Below are positions 41,369 to 53,521 of a DNA stretch of 64,000 nt, in pieces. The DNA lies in NCBI RefSeq assembly GCF_023703325.1, contig NZ_JAMQGM010000018.1:62001-126000 (forward strand). Direction: 5' to 3'. Position numbers and translations under genes: made by a program. Below the pieces are notes generated by a model. That model had not been told where the DNA came from. It was given only the letters and a program-made list of their open reading frames with translations, and did no database searches. The stretch comes from Streptomyces meridianus. Lineage in GTDB: Bacteria; Actinomycetota; Actinomycetes; Streptomycetales; Streptomycetaceae. Within the stretch, counting starts at the first letter, position 1; each line of letters starts with the position of its first letter.

Positions 41369-42696
41369 CGGACCCCGGTCCCCGGCCGGGCCGACGCCGC
41401 GAGGGCGTCGGCGAGCGTGCCGATGTCGTCCGGCGTCAGCGGCGAGACCGTGACCCGGACGCCGGGGGGTGAGGAAATCCGGAACCGGGCCCCCGGGGCG
41501 ACCGCCCAGCCCGACTGCAGCAATCGGGCCACGGCGACGGTTTCGTCGGGCACCGGCAGCCAGACGTTCATTCCGCTGCGGCCGTGTGCCCGCACTCCCC
41601 GCTCCCGCAGGGCGTCCAGCAGGGCATCGCGGCGCTCGCCGTAACGCCCCGCGACGAAGGCGGGGTTCACGGCACCGGTCCGCCACAGATGGACGACCGC
41701 GCGCTGAAGCAGGTGGCTGACCCAGCCCGGGCCGAGCCGCTGGCGCCCCTGCACCCGGTCGACCGTCGTACGGTCGCCGGTGAGCACCGCGAGTCGCAGG
41801 TCGGGGCCGTACGCCTTGGCCGTGGAACGCACCAGCGCCCAGTGCTCCACGCTTCCGGCCAGCGCATGCAGCGGCAGGCTCACGATGCCGTGCCCGTGGT
41901 CGTCCTCGATGAGCAGCAGTTGCGGGTGCGCGGCGAGCAGCGTCCGCAGCTCCGCGGCGCGCTCCCGGCTCAGGCTCGCGCCCGTCGGGTTCTGGGCCCG
42001 GCAGGTGACGACGAGCGCACGGGCTCCGCGGGCCACCGCTCGTTCGACATCCCCGGGCAGCGGGCCGTCGTCGTCGACTGCGACCGGAACCGTGCACAGC
42101 CCGAGGGCCGGGATCAGGTCGAGGAGGCTTCCCCAGCCGGGGTCCTCGACGGCGACCGCGTCCCCCGGGCGCAGATGTGCGCCCAGCACCCTCTCGATGG
42201 CGTCGAGGGCACCCGAAGTGACCGCGAGCCCGCCGTCGGGCACCCCTTCCGCGCGGAAGGCGGCCCGCGCCACACTCTCCAGCTCCGCGTCGAGCGGGGG
42301 GTCTCCGTAGAGCGGCGGGTGCGTACCGTACGCCGCCGCAGCGGCCGCGAGCGCCGGGGCGAGGTCGGGCAGCAGAGCGGTGTCGGGGTTGCCCCGGGAG
42401 ACGTCCCGCACCCCGGACGGGACGTCGACGCGGATCGTCTCCCGCGGCGCGCTCGCGGGCCGGGCCCGGATACGGCTGCCGCGGCGGCCCGCGGTCTCGA
42501 TGACGCCACGGTCGCGAAGGGTCCGGTACGCCGCGGCGACAGTGTTCGGGTCCACGCCCAGCTCGGCGGCCAGTCCGCGCACCGGTGGCAGCTGTTCGCC
42601 GGGGCTCAACGCACCCTTGGCGACGCCCTGTTCCACGCTGGCGGAGATCTCCGATGCGCGGCGCCCCTGGATTGGATATTCTCCTAGCACAAACAT
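41359..42696 (-). CDS. MocR-type regulator (GntR HTH fused to aminotransferase fold)
   Basis: 445 residues from ATG 42696. The GntR winged helix is at about residues 13-75 (LPPVRGLAAELGVDPNTVAAAYRTLRDRG). A class I aminotransferase domain then has the PLP lysine in VRSTAKAYGPDLR and ARALVVTCRAQNPTG. MocR proteins bind PLP and control vitamin B6 or amine genes. It faces a PNPOx-family gene across a 28-bp gap that is unusually AT-rich (TTATTATGCACTAG), so the two divergent promoters overlap. A later start at GTG 42690 is also possible if transcription is leaderless. Confidence 0.92.
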   Translation of the reverse strand: MFVLGEYPIQGRRASEISASVEQGVAKGALSPGEQLPPVRGLAAELGVDPNTVAAAYRTLRDRGVIETAGRRGSRIRARPASAPRETIRVDVPSGVRDVSRGNPDTALLPDLAPALAAAAAAYGTHPPLYGDPPLDAELESVARAAFRAEGVPDGGLAVTSGALDAIERVLGAHLRPGDAVAVEDPGWGSLLDLIPALGLCTVPVAVDDDGPLPGDVERAVARGARALVVTCRAQNPTGASLSRERAAELRTLLAAHPQLLLIEDDHGHGIVSLPLHALAGSVEHWALVRSTAKAYGPDLRLAVLTGDRTTVDRVQGRQRLGPGWVSHLLQRAVVHLWRTGAVNPAFVAGRYGERRDALLDALRERGVRAHGRSGMNVWLPVPDETVAVARLLQSGWAVAPGARFRISSPPGVRVTVSPLTPDDIGTLADALAASARPGTGVRYG

Positions 42697-42724
42697 TATT
42701 ATGCACTAGTTCAATGGAGACCGC

Positions 42725-43390
42725 GTGACCGACGCGACAGCTTACGAACCGACCGGCCGGACCGTCCCCACCCGTGCTCCGCAGCGCGCCTCGTACGACC
42801 GCGGGCTCGTGCACGCCTTGCTCGACGAGGCGTACGTCTGCCACCTCGGATTCGTGCGGGACGGCGCCCCGGTGGTGCTGCCCACCCTCTACGCCCGCAT
42901 CGGCGAGAGCCTCTACATCCACGGCTCGACCGGCTCGCGACCGCTGCGTTCGGCTGGCGGGGAGGCCGACCCCGGGCTCCCGGTGTGCCTGACCATCACC
43001 CACGTCGACGGGCTGGTCCTGGCGCGGTCCGCCTTCCACCACTCGATCAACTACCGCTCCGTGGTGGTGCACGGCGTGGCCCGTCAGGTGACCGATGCCG
43101 ACGAACGGTCGAAGGCACTGGATGCACTGGTGGACCACGTCGTGCCCGGCCGTTCGGCCGACTCCCGGCCCGCCAGCGCCAAGGAACTGGCCGCCACTGC
43201 GGTGCTCCGGCTCGACCTCGAGGAGGTGTCCGCGAAGGTGCGCGAGGGCGGGCCGAACGACGATCCCGAGGACCTGTCGCTGCCTCACTGGAGCGGTGTG
43301 GTCCCGGTTTCCGTGCAGCGGGGTGTCCCCGTCGCGGCGGACGACCTGGACCCTTCGGTCGCACTGCCCGCCTACCTGCGCACACGTTGA
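42725..43390 (+). CDS. Pyridoxamine 5'-phosphate oxidase-family protein
   Basis: 221 residues from GTG 42725, with GGAG upstream. The split-barrel fold shows YVCHLGFVRDGAPVVLPTLYA, the segment YIHGSTGSRPLRS and AFHHSINYRSVVVHGVA. It resembles flavin-nucleotide-binding PNPOx relatives rather than true PdxH. It is divergent from the MocR gene and is its probable target. The pairing suggests a role in vitamin B6 or a flavin cofactor; the exact reaction is unknown. Confidence 0.88.
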   Translation: MTDATAYEPTGRTVPTRAPQRASYDRGLVHALLDEAYVCHLGFVRDGAPVVLPTLYARIGESLYIHGSTGSRPLRSAGGEADPGLPVCLTITHVDGLVLARSAFHHSINYRSVVVHGVARQVTDADERSKALDALVDHVVPGRSADSRPASAKELAATAVLRLDLEEVSAKVREGGPNDDPEDLSLPHWSGVVPVSVQRGVPVAADDLDPSVALPAYLRTR

Positions 43391-43396
43391 ACTCCC

Positions 43397-43430
43397 GTGG
43401 CGGGACCGCCTGCCGGGACTGTCCCGCCAT
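43397..43430. terminator. Bidirectional hairpin, perfect 9-bp stem
   Basis: TGGCGGGAC pairs with GTCCCGCCA across a 14-base loop, between the PNPOx-like stop and the convergent EamA stop. Confidence 0.6.
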
Positions 43431-43442
43431 GGCGGAATCCGG

Positions 43443-44402
43443 TCAGGCCGGAGCGGCCCGGCGTACGGCCGCGGCGAGCCGGGCCTCCGAGGCCGCGAGC
43501 CCGGCGACCGCGGCCAGCAGCAGTACCGTGCCCGACACGGCAGCCAACGTCAGCTGCTCACCCAGCAGGACGACGGCAATGATGGCCGCGCTCACCGGCT
43601 CGATCAGCATGATCACCGAGGTCGTCGCCGCCCGGACGACCGCTGCCCCCGCGAAGTACAGGGCGTAGGCGAGAGCGGTCGGCACGACGGCCACGTACAC
43701 CAGGAGGGTCAGCACGAGAAGGGGATCCGCGGTCTGCGGCAGCAGCCCTTCCGCCGCGGCCGGCGCCAGCAGGCAGACGGCTCCCACCGCGAAGGCCCAG
43801 CCCGTGGTGGAGCCGGCGCCGGGGCCCCCGCCGTCCCTGCCCAGCCGCCGGGTCACCAGGTTGACGGTGGCATAGCCGGCCGCCGACACCAGTGCCAGCA
43901 CGGCCCCGTCGGGCCGGACGGTAGCCGCCCCACCGCCGAGGACCAGGACGCAGAGTCCGCCGAGTGCTCCGGCGACGGCGGCCGTTCCGCCGACGCCGAG
44001 CCGCTCCCCCAGGCTCAGTCGCGCCCCGACCGCGATGAGGACGGGACCGGCGCCCAGCGTGATGACCGTGGCCACGGCGAGGCCGGTGGCCTGGACCGCG
44101 GCGAAGTACGCGGTCTGGAACACCGTCAGCCCCAGGCCGGTCGCGCCGATGCGCACGAGCCGGCGGCGCACCGGCTCGGGGGAGGGCTTCACCGTCCGCC
44201 GCCGGCGCGGCCGCAGAGCATGTGCGGCCAGCAGGACGGCCAGCCCTCCGACATAGCGCCAGAACGACAGGGCGATCGGCCCGAGGTCGCTGCTGCGGTA
44301 GACGAGCGCGGCGGCGGCACCCGCCGTTCCCCAGGCCACACCGGCCAGGACGAGATAGACGAGACCACGCCCGACGGGCAGCGCGGGGGAAGAATTCGAC
44401 AC
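43443..44402 (-). CDS. EamA-family transporter
   Basis: 319 residues from GTG 44402, with GGAGAA upstream. It has ten hydrophobic segments in two EamA repeats: [67 protein letters not shown]. It resembles RhtA/YdcZ-like metabolite exporters. The next upstream gene on the same strand is another EamA protein 162 bp away; they share little sequence. Confidence 0.9.
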   Translation of the reverse strand: MSNSSPALPVGRGLVYLVLAGVAWGTAGAAAALVYRSSDLGPIALSFWRYVGGLAVLLAAHALRPRRRRTVKPSPEPVRRRLVRIGATGLGLTVFQTAYFAAVQATGLAVATVITLGAGPVLIAVGARLSLGERLGVGGTAAVAGALGGLCVLVLGGGAATVRPDGAVLALVSAAGYATVNLVTRRLGRDGGGPGAGSTTGWAFAVGAVCLLAPAAAEGLLPQTADPLLVLTLLVYVAVVPTALAYALYFAGAAVVRAATTSVIMLIEPVSAAIIAVVLLGEQLTLAAVSGTVLLLAAVAGLAASEARLAAAVRRAAPA

Positions 44403-44564
44403 GAGTGGTTCTCCACGGGAAGAAATCCGGACGACGTCTGCGACGAATGCGGGCGCGCCGAACCACCCGGGCACGGGCCCGAGTCAGGTCTTCCGGGTTG
44501 CGGCCACCCGCCTCAGCGGACCGGAGGCGGCAGCACGAGTGCGGTCGAATACATGATCGCCACC

Positions 44565-45560
44565 CTATGCCGTCCGCGAGCCGGCCGGACGACTGCCCTC
44601 GGCCTCGTCGCCGTCCTCCGGCGACGAGCCGGTGAGCCCGCCCGGCGACGCCGGACGGGGCACCGATGTCTGGGCGATGAAGGCACCGGCGAGGACGAGC
44701 GTTCCGCCCAGAACCTGCGCTGCCGAGAGGTGCTCGCCGAGCAGTACCCAGGCCAGCACGGTGGCGACCACGGCCTCGAGACACGCCACCACTCCGGCGA
44801 CCTGGGGCGAGAGCCGGCGGATGGACAGCACGCCGGTGAGATAGGCGACGACCGTCGCAACCAGCACCGTCCACCCCAGCAGCAGGACCGCCGGCACCCT
44901 GGCCCCGTCCAGGTCGGCTCGGCCGGCGAGCACCGACCAGTCCGTCTCCCACGGCCGGGCGACCACGGTCAGCGCCGCGGCGCCCACGAGCAGCCCGTAG
45001 GCGATGACGCCGATGGGATCGGCCGCGTCCCGCCCCTCGGCGCCATGGTCGGAGAGGACGAAGTACCCGACCTGGCAGAAGGCCGCGCCCAGGGCGAGCA
45101 GCAGACCGACCGGATCGAGGCGCATCCCGGCCCAGACCTCGACCACACAGGCGAGTCCGGTGACAGCGAGGACCACCCCGGCGACCGCGGCCCGGCTCAC
45201 CGCCCGGCGCTGCACGAACCTCACCCAGCCGAGGACCAGGGCCGGGGCGAGATACTCGATCAGGAGGGCGACGCCCACCGGGATCCGCGAGAGCGCGGCG
45301 AAGTAGCAGGCCTGGACGCCCGCCACGGCGAGCAGCCCGAAACCGGCCAGCAGCGTGGGGCGGCGACACAGCAGTGCACGGTGCCGCCAGGCGACCGGGA
45401 GCATGACGAGCGCGGCGCCGGCGACCCGCAACCAGACGGCGTGCAACGGCTCGAGCCCGGCTTCGATGAGCGGTTTGACCGCCACCCCGGATCCCCCGAA
45501 CGCGACGGCGGACACCAGGGCGAGCGCGAGGCCGCCCCTTCTCCCCTGCGATGACTGCAT
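44565..45560 (-). CDS. EamA-family transporter
   Basis: 331 residues from ATG 45560. It has ten membrane segments: LALALVSAVAFGGSGVAVKPLIEAG, YFAALSRIPVGVALLIEYLAP, VVACLEAVVATVLAWVLLGEHLSAAQ. The loop LLIEYLAPALVLGW is typical of the large actinobacterial EamA subgroup. It is divergent from phzF. Substrate unknown. Confidence 0.9.
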   Translation of the reverse strand: MQSSQGRRGGLALALVSAVAFGGSGVAVKPLIEAGLEPLHAVWLRVAGAALVMLPVAWRHRALLCRRPTLLAGFGLLAVAGVQACYFAALSRIPVGVALLIEYLAPALVLGWVRFVQRRAVSRAAVAGVVLAVTGLACVVEVWAGMRLDPVGLLLALGAAFCQVGYFVLSDHGAEGRDAADPIGVIAYGLLVGAAALTVVARPWETDWSVLAGRADLDGARVPAVLLLGWTVLVATVVAYLTGVLSIRRLSPQVAGVVACLEAVVATVLAWVLLGEHLSAAQVLGGTLVLAGAFIAQTSVPRPASPGGLTGSSPEDGDEAEGSRPAGSRTA

Positions 45561-45714
45561 CGGGCCATGGTGGCAGGTCCGGCGACAGGAGCGTCACCCG
45601 GCATGGCACCTGTCCTGTGTGCTCAACCGGTTCGGCCGGTCCACGGTCGCGGACCCCAATCTGGAGGAGCCACGGAGTGATGAGTGGCCTTTGCCGGGCC
45701 GGTATGGACGGACC

Positions 45715-45720
45715 TAAGGT
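45715..45720 (+). promoter_or_regulatory. Leaderless -10 hexamer of the PhzF-family gene
   Basis: TAAGGT is separated from ATG 45727 by six bases, placing the start of transcription on the A of ATG. It sits within GGACCT-A-AGGTCC (45710-45722), a 13-bp inverted repeat that a repressor could occupy. Confidence 0.5.
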
Positions 45721-45726
45721 CCCGGC

Positions 45727-46548
45727 ATGCGGATTCGAATCGTGGATGCCTTCACCGACCGTCCCTTCGCGGGCAATCCGGCCGCGGTCGTGCTGCTGGA
45801 CTCGGACGGCTTCCCGTCCGGGGAATGGATGCAGAACGTCGCCGCCGAGATCAATCTCTCCGAGACCGCCTTCGCACACCCCTTGCCGGAAGGATCGGAC
45901 GCGGACTGGGCGCTGCGCTGGCTGACCCCGGCCACCGAGGTCAACATGTGCGGGCACGCCACCCTGGCCACGGCGCACGTGCTCCACACCGCGGGCACCG
46001 CCGTCGGCGCGGTGCGGTTCGCGACCCGCAGCGGCGTCCTCAGCGCCACTGCACGGGACGACGGGACGATCACGCTCGACTTCCCCACCGCACCGCTGAC
46101 CGCCGTCGAGGTGCCCGGGACGCTGTCCGCAGCGCTGGGCGCCGAGGTTCTGTCCGCCCACGACACCGGGCCCGACGTCGGGGACCTGCTGGTCGAACTC
46201 GCCGACGAGGACACGGTGCGCTCCGTCGTCCCCGACCTCGCCGCCGTCGCCCGGCTCGACCACCGCGGTGTGATCGTGACCGCGCGGGCCGCAGTCGCCG
46301 CCGACGGATACGACTTCGTCTCCCGCTTCTTCGGTCCGGCGTCCGGCATCGACGAGGACCCGGTCACCGGCAGCGCGCACACCGCTCTCGCCCCGTTCTG
46401 GGCCGCCCGCCTCGGGCGCGACGAGCTCACCGGATTGCAGGCATCGGCGCGCTCCGGGCTGGTGCGCGTGGACCTGTGCGGCGAGCGCACGTTGCTGACC
46501 GGCGGCGCTGTCACCGTCATCGACGGCGAGCTGCTCGTCAGCGCCTGA
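45727..46548 (+). CDS. PhzF-family isomerase/epimerase
   Basis: 273 residues from ATG 45727. Diagnostic sequence is IRIVDAFTDRPFAGNPAAVVLL at the N-terminus, then NLSETAF with the catalytic glutamate, and DEDPVTGSAHTALAPFW. The family is structurally related to diaminopimelate epimerase and isomerises diverse carboxylates. The protein is not tied to a phenazine cluster here. The message seems leaderless. Confidence 0.93.
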   Translation: MRIRIVDAFTDRPFAGNPAAVVLLDSDGFPSGEWMQNVAAEINLSETAFAHPLPEGSDADWALRWLTPATEVNMCGHATLATAHVLHTAGTAVGAVRFATRSGVLSATARDDGTITLDFPTAPLTAVEVPGTLSAALGAEVLSAHDTGPDVGDLLVELADEDTVRSVVPDLAAVARLDHRGVIVTARAAVAADGYDFVSRFFGPASGIDEDPVTGSAHTALAPFWAARLGRDELTGLQASARSGLVRVDLCGERTLLTGGAVTVIDGELLVSA

Positions 46549-46578
46549 CTGCGCAGCCGCCGGTCGTTGCGCCTCGGT

Positions 46579-47382
46579 TCAGGGGGTCGGCAGCCAGCCG
46601 ACCTTCCCGGCCAGAAGGGCGTAGCCGATGAAGGCCACGATGTCAATGGCCGCGTGGGCGACGACCAGCGGCCCCACCCGCCCCCAGCGCCGGTAGAGCA
46701 GGACGAGGACGACGCCCATCACGATGTTGCCGACCAGCCCGCCGATGCCCTGGTAGAGGTGGTACGACCCGCGCAGCAACGAGCTGGCCAGCAGTGCCGC
46801 CATCGGGGTCCATCCCAGCCGGTCGAGCCGGCACAGCAGGTAGCCGACGACAATCACCTCCTCGACCACGGCGTTCTGCACGGCGGAGGCGACGAGCACC
46901 GGCATCTTCCACCACACGTCCGGCAGCGACTCCGGCACCACCGTGAGGTTGAATCCGGCGGCCCGCACCGCGAGGTAGAACAGCAGCCCGCTGCCACCGA
47001 TGCAGGCGGCGACCACGGTTCCGCGGGCCAGATCCGAACCGGGGCGCAGACGGTCGAAGCCGACGGCGCGGAGTCCGCCCGCGCCTTCCCGCACGAACAG
47101 GTGCGCAACGAGCAGGACAGGGACCAGGGCCGTCGCGATGCCGAAGAGCTGCCATGCCAGGTCGAGCCACGGCCGGCCGGGAGCATACGAGGCGTTGAGG
47201 TTGGCGGCCTGGTCCTTCAGACCACCGGGCTTCGTCACCGAGCCGACGAAACTGATGAGAGCGGAGGCGGCACTCGCACCGACGGACAGTGCGAGGACGA
47301 TCACCGTTTCGCTGCGCAGGATGCTGCGCGGTACCTCGTTCCCGGGCCGAGGGCCCACCGGCTGCTCCAGGTCCATGTGCAC
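46579..47382 (-). CDS. CPBP-family intramembrane protein (Abi/CAAX-protease type)
   Basis: 267 residues from GTG 47382; GGAGG lies five bases upstream, and ATG 47376 is an alternative. There are seven or more membrane segments. The glutamate motif is AVVEEVIVVGYLL, where the arginine of EExxxR is missing, and the second motif is LLRGSYHLYQG with its histidine. Activity as a membrane endopeptidase is plausible but the altered first motif leaves it uncertain. It follows the ligase-family gene on the same strand after about 120 bp. Confidence 0.85.
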   Translation of the reverse strand: MHMDLEQPVGPRPGNEVPRSILRSETVIVLALSVGASAASALISFVGSVTKPGGLKDQAANLNASYAPGRPWLDLAWQLFGIATALVPVLLVAHLFVREGAGGLRAVGFDRLRPGSDLARGTVVAACIGGSGLLFYLAVRAAGFNLTVVPESLPDVWWKMPVLVASAVQNAVVEEVIVVGYLLCRLDRLGWTPMAALLASSLLRGSYHLYQGIGGLVGNIVMGVVLVLLYRRWGRVGPLVVAHAAIDIVAFIGYALLAGKVGWLPTP

Positions 47383-47504
47383 GCACGCCTCCAGTTCGCA
47401 GCGGCTCTCCCGTTGCCGGGCTCCCTTCCCGCGGGAGGATCACAGCTTGCCGGACGCGGGCCTGCCGGGCGCACTCCGGGGGCGGACCGGGCCCGGCGGC
47501 AGGC

Positions 47505-49001
47505 TCAGAGCGAGCGCGGCCAGGTGTGCACCGGTTCGCCGGAACGCATCAGCTCGCAGTAGCGACGGGTCGTCACGGCCAGCGCCGCGGCCCGGTCGAG
47601 ACCGGAGTCCAGCGCCTGGTGGAACGTGGCGGCCTGCCAGGAGGCCCCGTTCACCCGCAGCCTGCAGCGTTCCTCGATGATGCCCAGGTAGTGGTCGCGG
47701 TCGGTGGGCTCGACACCCCAGGCGTCGAGGCCCGCGGCTGCGAGGGGCAGCAGTTCCTCCTGGACGAGCCGCACCGCGGGGACACGGGCGACACCGCCCT
47801 GGCGGCCGGGCCTGGGCCAGCGCAGTTCGGCGTCGATGCCGTACCGGCAGGCGTCGTCGAAGTTGGCCGCGGCCTCCTCGAAGGCCAGCTTCGACCACAC
47901 CGGACGGGACTCCTCGGCGAGCGTGCGCACGAGGCCGTAGTAGAGCGCCGTGTTGGCGATCACGTCCGCGACGGTCGGCCCGGCGGGCAGCACCCGGTTC
48001 TCGACCCGCAGATGGGGGACCCCGTCCACGACCTCGTAGACCGGCCGGTTCCAGCGGTAGATGGTGCCGTTGTGCAGCACCAGTTCGTTCAGCTCCGGGA
48101 TGCCGCCGTTCTCGATGATCCGCAGTGGCTCCTCCTCGCTGCAGATCGGCAGCAGTGCGGGGAAGTAGCGCAGGTTCTCCTCGAAGAGGTCAAAGGCGGA
48201 GTCGATCCATCGCTCCCCGAACCAGGTCCGCGGGCGGACGCCTTGCGCCTTGAGTTCCGGCGGCCGGGTGTCGGTGGCCTGCTGGAACAGCGGGGGCCGG
48301 GACTCGCGCCACAGCTCCCGGCCGAAGAGGAACGGCGAGTTGGCCCCGAGGGCGATCTGCACCGCGGCCACGGCCTGGGAGGCGTTCCACAGCGCGGCGA
48401 AGCGCCCCGGAGTGACCTGGAGGTGCAACTGCACCGAGGTGCACGCCGCCTCGGGGGCGATCGAGGAGGAGTTGAACGTCAGATGCTCGACGCCGTCGAT
48501 GTCGAGGACGATGCCCTCGCCGCGGGCGGCGATGATCTGGTCGTTGAGCAACGTGTAGCGGCCGACGTCGGTGAGGTTCGAGAGAACGGCGTCCTGTCCG
48601 GCGAGCGTCGGAAGAATGCCGATCATCACGATTCCCGCGGACAACTCCTGTGCTTTGCGATCGGCATAGGAGAGGCCGGCGCGCAGTTCCTCGGCGAGCT
48701 GATCGAGAACCCTTCCCGACAACCGGTGCGGGAGAATGTTCACCTCGAGGTTGAACTGGCCGAGTTCACTCTGGAAATCACCGCTCCCGATGCGGTCGAG
48801 AACCTCGGTGTTCAGCATTCGTGGAAGACCGTCCTCGCCGGCGAGATTCAGTTCTATCTCCAGTCCCATCAGATTCCTGGGACGGTCGAACCTCTTCTCT
48901 TCCAGCAGCCGCTCCAGTCCCTCGAGACACTGGTGCAGCTTGCTCCGGTGGCGTTGCCGGTCCGCCAGATCGAACCCTCCCGACTCGACCTTCTCCCCCA
49001 T
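47505..49001 (-). CDS. Glutamate-cysteine ligase-family enzyme
   Basis: 498 residues from ATG 49001, with AAGGAAGG upstream. GCS2-type motifs are LMGLEIELNLAGEDG near residue 45, TFNSSSIAPEAACTSVQLHLQV in the middle and PELNELVLHNGTIYRWNRPVYE. These fit ATP-grasp-like amide ligases related to gamma-glutamylcysteine synthetase. Streptomycetes use mycothiol and ergothioneine instead of glutathione, so the true product may be another gamma-glutamyl compound. A long promoter region lies upstream. Confidence 0.85.
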   Translation of the reverse strand: MGEKVESGGFDLADRQRHRSKLHQCLEGLERLLEEKRFDRPRNLMGLEIELNLAGEDGLPRMLNTEVLDRIGSGDFQSELGQFNLEVNILPHRLSGRVLDQLAEELRAGLSYADRKAQELSAGIVMIGILPTLAGQDAVLSNLTDVGRYTLLNDQIIAARGEGIVLDIDGVEHLTFNSSSIAPEAACTSVQLHLQVTPGRFAALWNASQAVAAVQIALGANSPFLFGRELWRESRPPLFQQATDTRPPELKAQGVRPRTWFGERWIDSAFDLFEENLRYFPALLPICSEEEPLRIIENGGIPELNELVLHNGTIYRWNRPVYEVVDGVPHLRVENRVLPAGPTVADVIANTALYYGLVRTLAEESRPVWSKLAFEEAAANFDDACRYGIDAELRWPRPGRQGGVARVPAVRLVQEELLPLAAAGLDAWGVEPTDRDHYLGIIEERCRLRVNGASWQAATFHQALDSGLDRAAALAVTTRRYCELMRSGEPVHTWPRSL

Positions 49002-49464
49002 GCGACCTTCCTTCCCTCGCGACGAGCGTGCACCGATGCTGCCCATGCGTTGTGATCCATAACGCCGCGCCACCACCCCTTGCCCGCTACGCTCTCCCGT
49101 ACACGCACCGTGGCACTTTCCTCCGGCACGGGCAGCGTAACGATTGAAGCCGATTGCCCGTCGAGAATCTCCGACGGGAATCGGCCTGGGCCGCGTTGGG
49201 TATGACACGAGGTGTTGCTTCCCACCACCGGACAGAAGGGGACCGATCCACCTCGGAAAATGGTCCGGTAATCACCTTGCCGTCGGCATGCAGGACTCCC
49301 GACGGAATCATCGCCTGATCAGGTCGTATAAGCTCTCGGTGAGGCAGAGAGAAGGCACAGCACAGCCGGTGCGTCGCCCCGGACTCCTCTGACCTCTTCG
49401 ACACTCCATTCTCCGCACGACGTTCCGTAGTTTCACGTGTCTTTGATACGAGAGGCGACTCACG
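49002..49464. other. 463-bp divergent promoter region without a gene
   Basis: Noticeably AT-richer than the flanks. It includes a strong hairpin (49150-49184). An 82-codon rightward frame at 49144-49392 exists but has no ribosome site, no family resemblance and atypical codon use, so I do not call it. Confidence 0.6.
49150..49184. other. Strong hairpin in the divergent promoter region
   Basis: CCGATTGCCCGTCG pairs with CGACGGGAATCGG apart from one bulged G, across an AGAATCTC loop. It is about 149 bp upstream of the ligase-family gene and may be part of its 5' leader or a regulator site. Confidence 0.45.
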
Positions 49465-50139
49465 ATGCCGCTGCATGTCCCTTTGGCACCCTCGCCTGCC
49501 CTGCGCAGCGTCCTGACGGCCCTTGGCTCCCCCACAGCCGTCGACGAACGCAGGACTCCGGCCCTGCGCAGGGCAACCGGCCCGCTCATCCCCGACGTAC
49601 CACTTCCCGTGCACGTACTGGAGCGGATCACCCCCGACGGCGAGGGCCCCCGCACCGCCCTGGCCGGCTGGCGCTTCCTGGTCCGGGACGGTCAGGAGGC
49701 GGGAGCGCCGGCCGTGGCCGCGGCGCAGACCGCGCTGACCGCGGACGGATGGGCCTTCGCGCACTTCGTCGAGGGCCCCTATGTCAGGGCCACGGAACGA
49801 GCCCTGGCCCAGGCCGAGTCGATCCCGGACACTGCGTACCAACCGCGTCTGCTGTCGGTGCCCGAGCTCTACATGATGACCCTGTGGCTGCACGAGGACG
49901 TCACCGCCGACGCCGAAGCGGGCCGGCCCGCCTCCGGTGACCTGCTGATCCCGCTGGCGCCCGCGCCTCCGGGCATCGTGCCCCACGTTCCGCGCCGGGT
50001 GGCGGATCTGCTTCCGGTCATGACCCTGCGAGTGTCGACCGCGGCGCTCCTGGGCTCGTCCGGCGGACATCGTCCGTTCCGGCCATCGGTATCCCCCGAA
50101 GTGACCTCCCGGTGCTTCCGAACCCGCCCGCAAGGGTGA
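49465..50139 (+). CDS. Conserved hypothetical protein
   Basis: 224 residues from ATG 49465, with GAGAGG ten bases upstream. No known domain is evident. The sequence has a Pro/Leu-rich start and a mixed middle (LAGWRFLVRDGQEAG, DGWAFAHFVEGPYVRATERALA), then LYMMTLWLHEDVTADAEAGRPASGDLLIPLAP. That last block recurs in Streptomyces hypotheticals. No signal peptide or membrane helix is present. Codon use matches its neighbours, so it is a real gene. Confidence 0.75.
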   Translation: MPLHVPLAPSPALRSVLTALGSPTAVDERRTPALRRATGPLIPDVPLPVHVLERITPDGEGPRTALAGWRFLVRDGQEAGAPAVAAAQTALTADGWAFAHFVEGPYVRATERALAQAESIPDTAYQPRLLSVPELYMMTLWLHEDVTADAEAGRPASGDLLIPLAPAPPGIVPHVPRRVADLLPVMTLRVSTAALLGSSGGHRPFRPSVSPEVTSRCFRTRPQG

Positions 50140-50291
50140 TAGTCCCTGTACCCATGCGGGGGTTGCCGCAAAATCCCTGCGGAACCACCCCCCTGGGGCA
50201 ACACTGGAACCGATCCCACGCTTTCGGGGGCGCGGCCCCCGACACCGGTCCGGGCCGCGGAACACCACCACATCACAGGGAAGAACACGCC

Positions 50292-50486
50292 ATGTGCCAG
50301 CACAAGCCGCCCTGCCCGTCCGCCGAGTCCGCCGACCGCGAGGCCGCCCAGCCTCTGGCGCGCCATCCGGAACAGGGCTGGAGCCTGCTGTGCAACGGCG
50401 TTCTCCTGTTCGAGGACACCGGCGAACTGCTTCCCGACGGGCGGATCATCGCCCCGCACCGGCCGCGGATGGTGACCGCGGCCTGA
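50292..50486 (+). CDS. DUF5999-family small protein
   Basis: 64 residues from ATG 50292, preceded by AGGGAAG. It has cysteines at positions 2, 8 and in LLCNGV, and the family pattern CQHKPPCP with a C-terminal DTGELLPDGRIIAPHRP. Streptomycetes have several such proteins of unknown role. The first two cysteines and histidine could bind zinc. Confidence 0.85.
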   Translation: MCQHKPPCPSAESADREAAQPLARHPEQGWSLLCNGVLLFEDTGELLPDGRIIAPHRPRMVTAA

Positions 50487-50533
50487 GAGAACCCGCCCTC
50501 CCGGCCGGGACGCCCGGAGGCGGGACATCCGAA

Positions 50534-50566
50534 GGGGCCGGCCGACGTCACCGCCGAACCGGCCCC
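50534..50566. terminator. Hairpin between the DUF5999 gene and gcvP
   Basis: GGGGCCGG pairs with CCGGCCCC (8-bp perfect stem, 17-base loop), between convergent stops at 50486 and 50578. Confidence 0.6.
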
Positions 50567-50577
50567 CTCCTCGAGGA

Positions 50578-53463
<2,886 letters not shown>

Positions 53464-53521
53464 CTGCGGAGGCCTCCTGGTCGTACGACCTGCGAGGGGC
53501 ACCACGGCGCGGGTACCCGGA

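Noticed and set aside
40325..43288. 987-residue leftward frame
   Set aside because: Shadow of the EamA, MocR and PNPOx-family genes; no recognisable domain.
45727..45745. ATTCGAATCG resembling a tRNA T-arm
   Set aside because: It codes for the conserved N-terminus of the PhzF protein and has no acceptor stem or anticodon arm around it.
43558..46380. 940-residue leftward frame across two EamA genes and phzF
   Set aside because: It is out of frame with the real genes and antisense to phzF; no domain or ribosome site.
46579..47382. CPBP protein as an active CAAX-type protease
   Set aside because: The arginine of the EExxxR motif is absent, so activity is not claimed.
49144..49392. 82-codon rightward frame in the divergent promoter region
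   Set aside because: No ribosome site, Arg-rich shadow-like composition, and it spans a hairpin and a probable leader.
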